In this document: positions 1 to 5,624 of the stretch, piece by piece | Layout: the number at the start of each line of letters is the position of its first letter | Position numbering within the stretch: position 1 is the stretch's first letter | Assembly: GCA_019100305.1 (NCBI GenBank) | Contig: JAHRHW010000306.1 | Span: forward strand, 1-5,624 | Length of the DNA: 5,624 nucleotides | Direction of reading: 5' to 3' | Source of the DNA: Candidatus Thiodiazotropha taylori | GTDB lineage: Bacteria > Pseudomonadota > Gammaproteobacteria > Chromatiales > Chromatiaceae | Translations under genes and position numbers: made by a program | The notes under the pieces: generated by a model | The model's database searches: none | What the model saw: only the letters and a program-made list of their open reading frames with translations | What the model was told of the DNA's origin: nothing

Positions 1-580
1 GTTTGTTGGACGTACCCTGCAGATGTGGAACCGTTACAAACAGACAGTGGCCTTTGAAAAACCCTGGTTGCTGAGATTCTTTGATCAGATACGTTTTTAT
101 GAAGTCTCCCAGGATGAGCTGGCCACCATTCGCAAAGACTTTCCCCAGGGTCGCTATCCGATCAAGGTCGAAGAGAGTCAGTTCAGTCTGACTGAATACC
201 AGGAGTTCATCCATTCCCAGCAGGATGAGATCGAAGCCTTCCGCAAACAGCGACAGCAGGCCTTTGAAGACGAGCTCGCCCAATGGCATGCGGATGGCCA
301 GTTCAACTTTGAAGTCAACGAACAGACCGAAGAGAAGACAGAACGGAGTTGGCCGGAAGAGAGTCTGGTGATCGACAGTCCGATCAGCGGCAGTGTCTGG
401 CAAACGGAGGTAGAGGTTGGTCAACAGGTGAAAGCGGGTGACTGTCTGATGATTCTGGAGTCGATGAAGATGGAGATTCCGGTTTATGCCTCGGCCGACA
501 GCAGGGTTACCCATCTGTTGCTGGAAAATGGTCAACGAATCGGAGCAGGGCAGGCCTTGGTCGTTCTGCAGGAGGCTTAG
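1..580 (+). CDS. uca: Urea carboxylase (or guanidine carboxylase), C-terminal part with biotinyl domain; 5' end outside window
   Basis: The frame is open from base 2, so this is the last ~192 residues of a much longer protein. The family is normally about 1,200 residues: biotin carboxylase, then carboxyltransferase (AHS2/AHS1-like), then biotin carrier. The first residues, GRTLQMWNRY and PWLLRFFDQIRFY, belong to the end of the carboxyltransferase domain. A charged, glutamine-rich, probably helical linker follows at about bases 190-340. The last ~75 residues are a biotin carrier domain with the motif ESMKMEIPV; the lysine codon at 467-469 is the expected biotinylation site, 36 residues from the C terminus, as usual. 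The enzyme uses ATP and bicarbonate to carboxylate urea to allophanate in the cytoplasm. The next gene encodes allophanate hydrolase and is nearly contiguous, which supports the pathway. Relatives that carboxylate guanidine have often been annotated as urea carboxylase, and the residues that separate them lie upstream of this window. The enzyme class is secure; the substrate is not. Confidence 0.93.
   Translation, partial: FVGRTLQMWNRYKQTVAFEKPWLLRFFDQIRFYEVSQDELATIRKDFPQGRYPIKVEESQFSLTEYQEFIHSQQDEIEAFRKQRQQAFEDELAQWHADGQFNFEVNEQTEEKTERSWPEESLVIDSPISGSVWQTEVEVGQQVKAGDCLMILESMKMEIPVYASADSRVTHLLLENGQRIGAGQALVVLQEA
570..575 (+). promoter_or_regulatory. Ribosome binding site of allophanate hydrolase
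   Basis: A consensus AGGAGG lies inside the last codons of the carboxylase gene, 8 bases before the ATG at 584. It fixes the start of the downstream gene. The site is read through by ribosomes finishing the upstream gene, so the two genes are probably translated from one mRNA with coupling. Confidence 0.85.
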
Positions 581-583
581 GTC

Positions 584-2398
584 ATGACAACAGCCTTTCC
601 CTATGAGATGACCATCTCTGCACTACGCAGTGCTTATCTTGGCGGCAGTCTGACACCTGAGCAGGTGATGCGGACGATCCGTAAGCGGGCCGCGGAGTAT
701 GAGGATTACAACATCTGGATTCATCTGCTCAGTGAAGCGGAGCAGGCACGCTATCTAGATAGGTTGCAACAGCTGGACATCGAGCAGCTACCCTTATGGG
801 GCATTCCCTTTGCCATCAAAGACAATATCGATCTCAACGAGATCCCGACCACAGCGGCCTGTATCGAGTTTGCCTATACCCCGACAGCATCCGCGACGGT
901 TGTTAAGCGATTGATCGCTGCTGGTGCCATCCCGGTGGGTAAAACCAATCTGGATCAGTTTGCCACCGGCCTGAATGGTACCCGATCTCCCTGGGGTGCC
1001 TGCAGAAATGCTTTCGAGCCAGACTATATCAGCGGTGGTTCCAGTTCCGGTTCCGCCGTGTCGGTCGCGCTGGGTCTGGCCAGCTTCAGTCTGGGGACAG
1101 ATACCGCCGGATCGGGTCGGGTGCCTGCCTGTTTCAACAACCTGATCGGTTTGAAACCAAGTCGGGGCTTGCTGTCCACCAAAGGCCTGGTCCCCGCCTG
1201 CCGAAGTCTGGACTGCATCACCGTCTTCGCCTGCGACACCGACGATGCCAATCTGGTGCTGTCGGTGGCTGAAGCCTATGATGCGGATGACGAATACAGC
1301 CGCAACAATACGTTTCAGAATCAACAGCGGCAGTATGGTGAGAGACAAGGGCCACTGAAGATCGGTGTCATCCCCAGTCAACAGTTGAACTTCTTCGGTG
1401 ATCAGGCCTATCAACAGGCTTACCGGGATACCCTCAAGCAACTCCAAACAGACGGAATTGAGTTCATCGAGATTGATTATCAGCCCTTTGCCGAAGCAGC
1501 CAGACTGCTCTATGAAGGACCCTGGGTGGCAGAGCGTTATCTGGCAACCCAGCCTTTGATCGATGACAACCCGCAAGCGCTGTACCCGGTAGTGCGGGAG
1601 ATCATCGAACCCGGTAAGGCGTTGCAGGCCAGCAGCCTGTTCGAAGCGCAATACAGGTTGAGCGGGTTGAAGGCGATCTGTGATCGACAACTGGCCGCAG
1701 TCGACTGTCTGCTGACACCCACCGCAGGCACCTGTTTTACCATCGAGCAGATGCTGGAAGAGCCGATTCTGCGTAACAGTCAGTTGGGTTACTACACCAA
1801 CTTCATGAATCTGCTGGATCTGGCTTCAGTGGCCGTGCCGACACAGATGACAGCTTCCGGTCTGCCTTTCGGTATCACGCTGGTCGGTGATGCCTTTACC
1901 GACCGGGCCCTGCTCTCCATTGCAAAACGGATTCACCGGCAGTTTGAGTTGAAACTCGGTGCCTCCCAGTATGAGCTTCAATCCGGATCTCAACCATCCG
2001 TAGGTAATAACGGTGAGATCGACGTTGTTGTCTGCGGCGCCCATCTGCAAGGCCTGCCACTCAACTGGCAGTTAACCGAACGTGGCGCCACACTTAAATC
2101 GAAAACCGAAACAGCCCCGATCTACAGAATGTACGCCTTGCCAGGTGGGCCACCCGCAAGACCCGGATTGGTATTGGATGAAGCCGCGGGTGAAGCGATT
2201 GAGGTCGAAGTCTGGTCGATGCCGCAGAGTCAGTTCGGCAGTTTCGTTGCAGCCATTCCATCACCACTCGGCATTGGTAAGTTGCAGCTTGCCGATGGCA
2301 GCGAGGCAAGCGGTTTCATCTGTGAACCTTATGCGATTTCCAAGGCAGAAGAGATTACCGGTTATGGCGGTTGGAAGGCTTATCTGAACAGGCCCTAA
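584..2398 (+). CDS. atzF: Allophanate hydrolase
   Basis: This cytoplasmic amidase-signature enzyme hydrolyses allophanate, finishing ATP-dependent urea breakdown to ammonia and CO2. At 604 residues it has the usual two-domain length. Residues ~1-460 form the amidase domain. The Ser-cisSer-Lys triad is visible: Lys79 in IPFAIKDNID, Ser153 in GGSSSGSA, and Ser177 in GTDTAGSGRVPA. The spacings of 74 and 24 residues match those I recall for AtzF. The segment LLYEGPWVAER holds Tyr310 and Arg318, at positions reported to contact substrate in characterised allophanate hydrolases. Residues ~478-604 form the C-terminal domain special to this family (VCGAHLQGLPLNW, then YALPGGPPARPGLV). It is thought to process the first product, and His487 is a likely key residue. 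This second domain separates it from GatA-type and other amidases. The start ATG is 3 bases after the upstream stop and has a consensus Shine-Dalgarno. No frameshift or missing key residue is seen. With a guanidine carboxylase partner its role would be the same last step. Confidence 0.96.
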   Translation: MTTAFPYEMTISALRSAYLGGSLTPEQVMRTIRKRAAEYEDYNIWIHLLSEAEQARYLDRLQQLDIEQLPLWGIPFAIKDNIDLNEIPTTAACIEFAYTPTASATVVKRLIAAGAIPVGKTNLDQFATGLNGTRSPWGACRNAFEPDYISGGSSSGSAVSVALGLASFSLGTDTAGSGRVPACFNNLIGLKPSRGLLSTKGLVPACRSLDCITVFACDTDDANLVLSVAEAYDADDEYSRNNTFQNQQRQYGERQGPLKIGVIPSQQLNFFGDQAYQQAYRDTLKQLQTDGIEFIEIDYQPFAEAARLLYEGPWVAERYLATQPLIDDNPQALYPVVREIIEPGKALQASSLFEAQYRLSGLKAICDRQLAAVDCLLTPTAGTCFTIEQMLEEPILRNSQLGYYTNFMNLLDLASVAVPTQMTASGLPFGITLVGDAFTDRALLSIAKRIHRQFELKLGASQYELQSGSQPSVGNNGEIDVVVCGAHLQGLPLNWQLTERGATLKSKTETAPIYRMYALPGGPPARPGLVLDEAAGEAIEVEVWSMPQSQFGSFVAAIPSPLGIGKLQLADGSEASGFICEPYAISKAEEITGYGGWKAYLNRP

Positions 2399-2483
2399 GA
2401 CAAGTTATCCAACGAAGATCGATTGGCGATAATTTGCGGTGCTTCGCGTTCATTTGGGGCCAACAAGTAATACTTGAAATCAT
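2399..2483. other. Gap between convergent genes, only weak hairpins
   Basis: This 85-base stretch separates the allophanate hydrolase stop from the LysR stop. It contains a small hairpin (ATCG 2418-2421 with CGAT 2427-2430), weakly extended by CGAAG 2413-2417 pairing with CTTCG 2442-2446. It also contains an odd-centred palindrome CAAGTAATACTTG at 2464-2476. None has both a strong GC stem and a T-tract, so I do not call a Rho-independent terminator. The palindrome is the best candidate for a weak bidirectional 3' end. Confidence 0.4.
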
Positions 2484-3365
2484 TTACCCCTCAACCACCG
2501 CTTCCCGCAGCAGATCGGCAAACGCCTGAGCTGCCGGAGAGAGGGTGCTGCCGCGACGGGCAATCACCGCCAGCTCTCTCTCAACCTTGAAGTTCTTGAC
2601 CTCGATCTCAGCCACATCCTCCAGGCTATCCACCCCGAGCTGACTGACAAAGGCCAGATTACCAGTGGTGGCCACCATCCTCAGAATGGCTGGGATCGAG
2701 CGAAGCTCCATCACCACATTCATCGCCACACCCGCATCCCGTAGTGTGGCATCGATGATCTGGCGAACCGCAGTATCCGCTTCAAAACCGACAAAGGAGA
2801 TGCCATCCAACGCACTGGCACTGATGCGGCGCTTTTTCGCCAGCGGGTGCTGTTTGGGTCCGACCAGCACAATCCGGTCGGTGAGCAGAGGCCAGACTTT
2901 CAGATCCCGGTTTTTCACCGGCATGGTCACCAATCCCAGTTCCAGGCGGCCATTGATCACATCCTCAGCCACCTCATTACTGCCGGCCTCTTTCAACTGA
3001 AATTTCACGGCAGGATGTCTGCCCTGGAAGGTGGCGATTGCTTTCGGCAGAAGAAATGAGACAGCGGTGGCGCCACCGCCGATTCTTACGGTGCCCCCTT
3101 CGAGACCCTGATGGGCTCTGACCTGATCCCGCAGATGATCGTATCGGGCGATCAGAATGCGGGCTTCGCTCTCCACCAGGCGACCGATTTCAGTCAGTTG
3201 TACCCCCTTGCGACCACGGGAGAACAGCTCGGCGCCAAAATAGTCCTCCAGTTGTTGCAAGCGGCGGGAGAGGGCCGGCTGGGTGAGGCCAATCCGGTCC
3301 GCCGCTTCAGTGATCGAACCGGTATCGGCAATCGCCACCAGAGAGCGCATTAATAACAGGTCCAT
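2484..3365 (-). CDS. LysR-type transcriptional regulator, divergent from acnB
   Basis: This is a DNA-binding regulator of the LysR family, which works as a tetramer and senses a small ligand. From the ATG at 3365 it has 293 residues, typical for the family. The winged helix-turn-helix occupies residues ~2-60, with the signature FxAxADTGSITEAA-like stretch IADTGSITEAADRIGLTQ and PALSRRLQQLE, then LFSRGRKGVQLTEIG. A linker helix follows, and residues ~90-293 form the periplasmic-binding-protein-like effector domain (GGTVRIGGGATAV, GRLELGLV, VATTGNLAFVS). No signal peptide or membrane segment is seen. The frame extends to a TTG at 3389, but the ATG gives the normal LysR N terminus (MDLLLMRSLVAIADTGS) and is preceded by GGAAAGAG. 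It is transcribed away from acnB, so it may regulate itself and acnB; it is convergent with the urea operon. The effector and targets cannot be read from the sequence, and I do not assign a named subfamily. Confidence 0.93.
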   Translation of the reverse strand: MDLLLMRSLVAIADTGSITEAADRIGLTQPALSRRLQQLEDYFGAELFSRGRKGVQLTEIGRLVESEARILIARYDHLRDQVRAHQGLEGGTVRIGGGATAVSFLLPKAIATFQGRHPAVKFQLKEAGSNEVAEDVINGRLELGLVTMPVKNRDLKVWPLLTDRIVLVGPKQHPLAKKRRISASALDGISFVGFEADTAVRQIIDATLRDAGVAMNVVMELRSIPAILRMVATTGNLAFVSQLGVDSLEDVAEIEVKNFKVERELAVIARRGSTLSPAAQAFADLLREAVVEG

Positions 3366-3370
3366 AAAGG

Positions 3371-3378
3371 CTCTTTCC
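3371..3378 (-). promoter_or_regulatory. Ribosome binding site deciding the LysR start
   Basis: On the minus strand GGAAAGAG lies 5 bases before the ATG at 3365. It is a purine-rich, moderately good Shine-Dalgarno. It would lie inside the coding region if the TTG at 3389 were used, which argues for the ATG. Confidence 0.6.
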
Positions 3379-3416
3379 AGACGATCCAATGATCGAATGA
3401 GACTGCTTGTGTGGTG

Positions 3417-3432
3417 TCACTCCTATGGGTGA
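3417..3432. promoter_or_regulatory. Candidate operator: imperfect 16-bp palindrome
   Basis: TCACTCCTATGGGTGA pairs at six of eight symmetric positions, with outer arms TCAC and GTGA. It lies between the probable LysR promoter and the LysR start. The size and symmetry suit a dimeric regulator, and the adjacent LysR protein is the natural candidate, although the site is not a textbook T-N11-A box. A partial copy lies 36 bases further towards acnB. The pattern is read directly; the function is inferred. Confidence 0.4.
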
Positions 3433-3473
3433 GGGCAGAGATATCCAACCGCATAATCCTATGGTGAAGAGGG
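3421..3473. repeat. Direct repeat of a TCCTATGG(G)TGA element
   Basis: Two related elements lie in the divergent control region: TCCTATGGGTGAGGG at 3421-3435 and TCCTATGGTGAAGAGGG at 3457-3473. They share TCCTATGG exactly, then TGA and a GAGGG-like tail, with single-base to two-base indels. The starts are 36 bases apart, about 3.4 helical turns. Repeated half-sites of this kind are common where LysR-type tetramers bind two positions. Confidence 0.5.
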
Positions 3474-3482
3474 TATGGCGGA

Positions 3483-3509
3483 ATTATAGCATGCAAAATA
3501 TTTATACAA
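3483..3509 (-). promoter_or_regulatory. Probable sigma-70 promoter of the LysR gene
   Basis: On the minus strand there is a perfect -10 TATAAT (3483-3488) preceded by TGC, which makes an extended -10 element. A -35-like TTGTAT lies at 3504-3509, but its 15-base spacer is short, so the extended -10 probably carries most of the strength. Transcription would start near 3476, leaving a leader of about 110 bases that includes both TCCTATGG elements. Binding there could block transcription, giving autorepression. Confidence 0.55.
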
Positions 3510-3540
3510 TACATGCGAACAATCAATTATACGTATGTTA
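3489..3540 (+). promoter_or_regulatory. AT-rich core, likely place of the acnB promoter
   Basis: This is the most AT-rich part of the region between the LysR gene and acnB. Plus-strand -10-like hexamers are TATACG (3528-3533) and TATGTT (3534-3539), but no convincing -35 stands at the right distance, so the acnB promoter may need an activator. A perfect palindrome ATACGTAT lies at 3529-3536. A wider dyad, GCATG (3489-3493) with CATGC (3512-3516), flanks the LysR -35 and -10 area. The location is plausible; the exact promoter is not resolved. Confidence 0.35.
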
Positions 3541-3567
3541 GGTGGTCTGATATCGTGCCCACCATCA

Positions 3568-3585
3568 TCCGGTTGGCGAACCGGA
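3568..3585 (+). other. Stem-loop in the presumed acnB leader
   Basis: TCCGGTT (3568-3574) pairs perfectly with AACCGGA (3579-3585) around a GGCG loop, giving a compact 7-bp stem. No T-tract follows, so it does not look like a terminator. It lies about 60 bases before the acnB start and may shape or stabilise the mRNA leader. Confidence 0.5.
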
Positions 3586-3597
3586 ACGATCACCATC

Positions 3598-3626
3598 GGA
3601 CAACGGGCATGAATGGCCGTTGATCC
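3598..3626 (+). other. Second stem-loop just before the acnB ribosome binding site
   Basis: CAACGG (3601-3606) pairs with CCGTTG (3617-3622) around a 10-base loop. The stem can be extended by GGA (3598-3600) with TCC (3624-3626) across a bulged A at 3623. It ends 8 bases before the AGGAG, close enough to affect ribosome access without hiding the site. Confidence 0.45.
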
Positions 3627-3634
3627 CCGAACCG

Positions 3635-3639
3635 AGGAG
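3635..3639 (+). promoter_or_regulatory. Ribosome binding site of acnB
   Basis: AGGAG within a purine run lies 7 bases before the ATG at 3647. It supports that start, which also gives the normal AcnB N terminus (MLEAYRQHVAERA). Confidence 0.85.
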
Positions 3640-3646
3640 AGAGAGT

Positions 3647-5624
3647 ATGCTTGAAGCCTACCGTCAACATGTTGCAGAACGTGCCGAACAAGGTATCCCC
3701 CCACTGCCCCTGAATGCACAGCAGGTCGCCGATCTGGTTGAACTGTTGAAGAGTCCACCGGCGGGAGAGGAAGAGACCCTGATCGATCTTCTGACCAACC
3801 GGGTACCACCAGGTGTTGACGATGCGGCTTACATCAAAGCGGGCTTCCTAGCGGCCGTGGCCAAGGGTGAGGCAGCAAGCCCACTGGTGGACAAGGCCAA
3901 GGCAGTGGAGCTGTTGGGCACCATGCTGGGTGGCTACAACATCCAGCCATTGATCGAACTGATGGACGATGCGGAGCTGGGCGAACTGGCTGCAGAGCAA
4001 CTGAAATATACCCTGCTGATGTTCGATGCCTTCCACGATGTGAAGGAGAAGGCGGACGCGGGTAATGCCAACGCCAAGGCGGTGATGAACTCCTGGGCGG
4101 AGGCGGAGTGGTTCAAGCGCAAGCCTGATGTACCGGAAGAGATCAAGCTTACCGTATTCAAGGTTACCGGCGAGACCAATACCGATGACCTGTCGCCGGC
4201 CCAGGATGCCTGGTCCCGTCCCGATATTCCGCTGCATGCGCTGGCGATGCTGAAGAACGAGCGCGAAGGCATCAGGCCGGATGAGCAGGGTAAGATCGGA
4301 CCCATAGTCGAACTCAATGCACTCAAGGAGAAGGGACTGCCCCTGGCTTATGTGGGCGATGTCGTTGGTACCGGCTCCTCGCGTAAATCAGCCACCAATT
4401 CGGTGCTCTGGCACATGGGTGACGATATCCCCTTCGTGCCCAATAAACGTCAGGGTGGTGTTGTCCTGGGCGGCAAGATCGCACCGATCTTCTTCAATAC
4501 CGTTGAGGATTCCGGGGCTCTGCCAATCGAGTGCCCGGTTGAGAAGCTCGCCATGGGTGACGTGATTGTGGTCAAGCCCTATGAAGGCAAGATCGAAACG
4601 GATTCCGGTGAACTGCTCTCCGAGTTCAGCCTGAAAACCGAGGTGTTGCTGGACGAGGCGAAGGCGGGCGGACGTATCCCTCTGATCATCGGACGTTCTC
4701 TGACTGAGCGGGCAAGGGAAGCACTGGGTCTGGGTGCCACAGACCTGTTTCGTCGTCCAGTCGATCCAGAAGATTCCGGCAAGGGTTTTACCCTGGCGCA
4801 GAAGATGGTGGGTAAGGCCTGTGGGGTGGAGGGTATCCGCCCCGGTACCTACTGTGAGCCTCGCATGAGCACGGTCGGTTCTCAGGACACCACCGGCCCG
4901 ATGACCCGTGACGAGCTGAAGGAGCTGGCCTGTCTCGGCTTCAGCGCCGATCTGGTGATGCAGTCCTTCTGCCATACCGCGGCTTATCCCAAGCCAGTGG
5001 ATATCAACACCCAGCACACTCTGCCGGACTTCATCCAGAATCGTGGTGGTGTCTCCCTGCGTCCCGGTGACGGTATCATCCACTCCTGGCTCAACCGCAT
5101 GTTGCTGCCCGATCAGGTGGGCACCGGTGGTGACTCCCACACCCGTTTCCCGCTGGGTATCTCTTTCCCGGCCGGTTCCGGCCTGGTCGCCTTCGGCGCG
5201 GCTCTGGGGGTGATCCCGCTGGATATGCCTGAATCGGTACTGGTGAAATTCACCGGTGAGATGCAGCCTGGCATCACCCTGCGTGATCTGGTCAACGCCA
5301 TTCCCTACGCCGCGCTGCAGCGGGGTCTGCTGACGGTGGAGAAGAAGGGCAAAAAGAACCTCTATAACGGTCGTATCCTGGAGATCCAGGGGCTGCCCGA
5401 TCTGACCGTGGAGCAGGCCTTCGAACTCTCCGATGCCTCAGCCGAGCGCTCAGCCGGTGGCTGTACCATCGAGCTGTCGGAAGAGTCTGTCGCTGAATAC
5501 CTGCGCTCCAACATTACCATGCTGCGCTGGATGATTGACAACGGCTACGAGGATGCCCGCACCCTGGAGCGTCGTGCCCGGGCGATGGAAGAGTGGCTGG
5601 AGAACCCAAGTCTGATGCGTGCCG
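3647..5624 (+). CDS. acnB: Aconitate hydratase B (bifunctional with 2-methylisocitrate dehydratase), 3' end outside window
   Basis: The frame is open from the ATG to the window edge: 659 codons of a protein normally about 860 residues long. AcnB converts citrate to isocitrate in the TCA cycle in the cytoplasm, and can also act on 2-methyl-cis-aconitate in propionate breakdown. Residues ~1-160 form the HEAT-like domain found in AcnB but not AcnA (AERAEQGIPPLPL, DLLTNRVPPGVDDAAYIKAG). Next comes the swivel domain, ~165-380, placed before the catalytic core as in AcnB (KVTGETNTDDLSPAQDAWSR; GTGSSRKS at 241-248). The catalytic core starts near 385, with VGSQDTTGPMTRDELKELAC, FCHTAAYPKPVD and GGDSHTRFP (Asp496, Ser497, His498, Arg500). 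The 4Fe-4S cysteines (Cys710, 769 and 772 in E. coli) fall beyond the window. The protein follows E. coli AcnB closely from memory with no frameshift. It is divergent from the LysR gene, and a leader of ~100 bases with two stem-loops precedes it. Confidence 0.97.
   Translation, partial: MLEAYRQHVAERAEQGIPPLPLNAQQVADLVELLKSPPAGEEETLIDLLTNRVPPGVDDAAYIKAGFLAAVAKGEAASPLVDKAKAVELLGTMLGGYNIQPLIELMDDAELGELAAEQLKYTLLMFDAFHDVKEKADAGNANAKAVMNSWAEAEWFKRKPDVPEEIKLTVFKVTGETNTDDLSPAQDAWSRPDIPLHALAMLKNEREGIRPDEQGKIGPIVELNALKEKGLPLAYVGDVVGTGSSRKSATNSVLWHMGDDIPFVPNKRQGGVVLGGKIAPIFFNTVEDSGALPIECPVEKLAMGDVIVVKPYEGKIETDSGELLSEFSLKTEVLLDEAKAGGRIPLIIGRSLTERAREALGLGATDLFRRPVDPEDSGKGFTLAQKMVGKACGVEGIRPGTYCEPRMSTVGSQDTTGPMTRDELKELACLGFSADLVMQSFCHTAAYPKPVDINTQHTLPDFIQNRGGVSLRPGDGIIHSWLNRMLLPDQVGTGGDSHTRFPLGISFPAGSGLVAFGAALGVIPLDMPESVLVKFTGEMQPGITLRDLVNAIPYAALQRGLLTVEKKGKKNLYNGRILEIQGLPDLTVEQAFELSDASAERSAGGCTIELSEESVAEYLRSNITMLRWMIDNGYEDARTLERRARAMEEWLENPSLMRA

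Noticed and set aside
794..1690. A 298-codon open frame on the minus strand inside the allophanate hydrolase gene
   Set aside because: It lies wholly antisense to a well-supported gene with intact catalytic motifs. Its translation shows no recognisable domain, and its length is explained by the codon bias of the sense gene.
3568..3585. Stem-loop considered as a Rho-independent terminator or attenuator
   Set aside because: No run of T follows the stem, and there is no leader peptide or alternative antiterminator pairing that I can see.
3459..3809. A 116-codon minus-strand frame covering the region between the LysR gene and acnB
   Set aside because: It starts inside acnB and crosses the promoter region and leader stem-loops. 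It has no recognisable domain, and I saw no ribosome binding site for it.
3848..4326. Two overlapping minus-strand frames of about 130 codons inside acnB
   Set aside because: They overlap each other in different frames and are antisense to the conserved HEAT-like and swivel domains, so they are shadows.
4388..5140. A 250-codon open frame on the minus strand inside acnB
   Set aside because: It is antisense to strongly conserved aconitase sequence, and its His/Gln/Thr-rich translation is typical of a shadow frame.
1..5624. Search for mobile elements, CRISPR repeats, toxin-antitoxin pairs, tRNAs or a new defence system
   Set aside because: The window is almost filled by four well-known genes with short gaps. 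No long terminal repeats, spaced direct repeats, tRNA-like cloverleaf or unknown gene was seen.

Overview
The window reads as ordinary chromosomal DNA from a gammaproteobacterium of moderate to slightly high G+C. The aconitase B matches my memory of Escherichia coli AcnB over almost its whole visible length. The style of the genes would fit the environmental or sulfur-oxidising gammaproteobacteria, but that placement is inference and no species can be named from the sequence. No rRNA, tRNA, insertion sequence, CRISPR array or phage gene is visible.

Region 1 (1-2398, + strand) is the tail of a nitrogen-salvage operon. It holds the last ~192 residues of a biotin-dependent urea (or guanidine) carboxylase, including its biotinyl-lysine domain. 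Three bases later comes a complete 604-residue allophanate hydrolase. Together these enzymes form the ATP-dependent urea amidolyase route: the carboxylase makes allophanate, and the hydrolase breaks it to ammonia and CO2. The part of the carboxylase that decides between urea and guanidine lies outside the window.

Region 2 (2399-2483) is a short gap between convergent genes with only weak hairpins. Region 3 (2484-3365, - strand) is a complete LysR-type transcriptional regulator. The best start is an ATG at 3365, not the upstream TTG at 3389.

Region 4 (3366-3646) is a divergent control region. It has an extended -10 promoter facing the regulator, a repeated TCCTATGG-type element with one palindromic copy, an AT-rich core with a perfect ATACGTAT palindrome, and two stem-loops in the presumed acnB leader just before a strong ribosome binding site. 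Region 5 (3647-5624, + strand) is the first 659 codons of acnB, the TCA-cycle aconitase, cut off by the window before its iron-sulfur cysteines.

The layout suggests that the LysR protein controls itself and perhaps acnB, as CcpC and CcpE control aconitase genes in Firmicutes. I did not find a clearly new system. The leads most worth following are the control region between the regulator and acnB and the unresolved carboxylase substrate.
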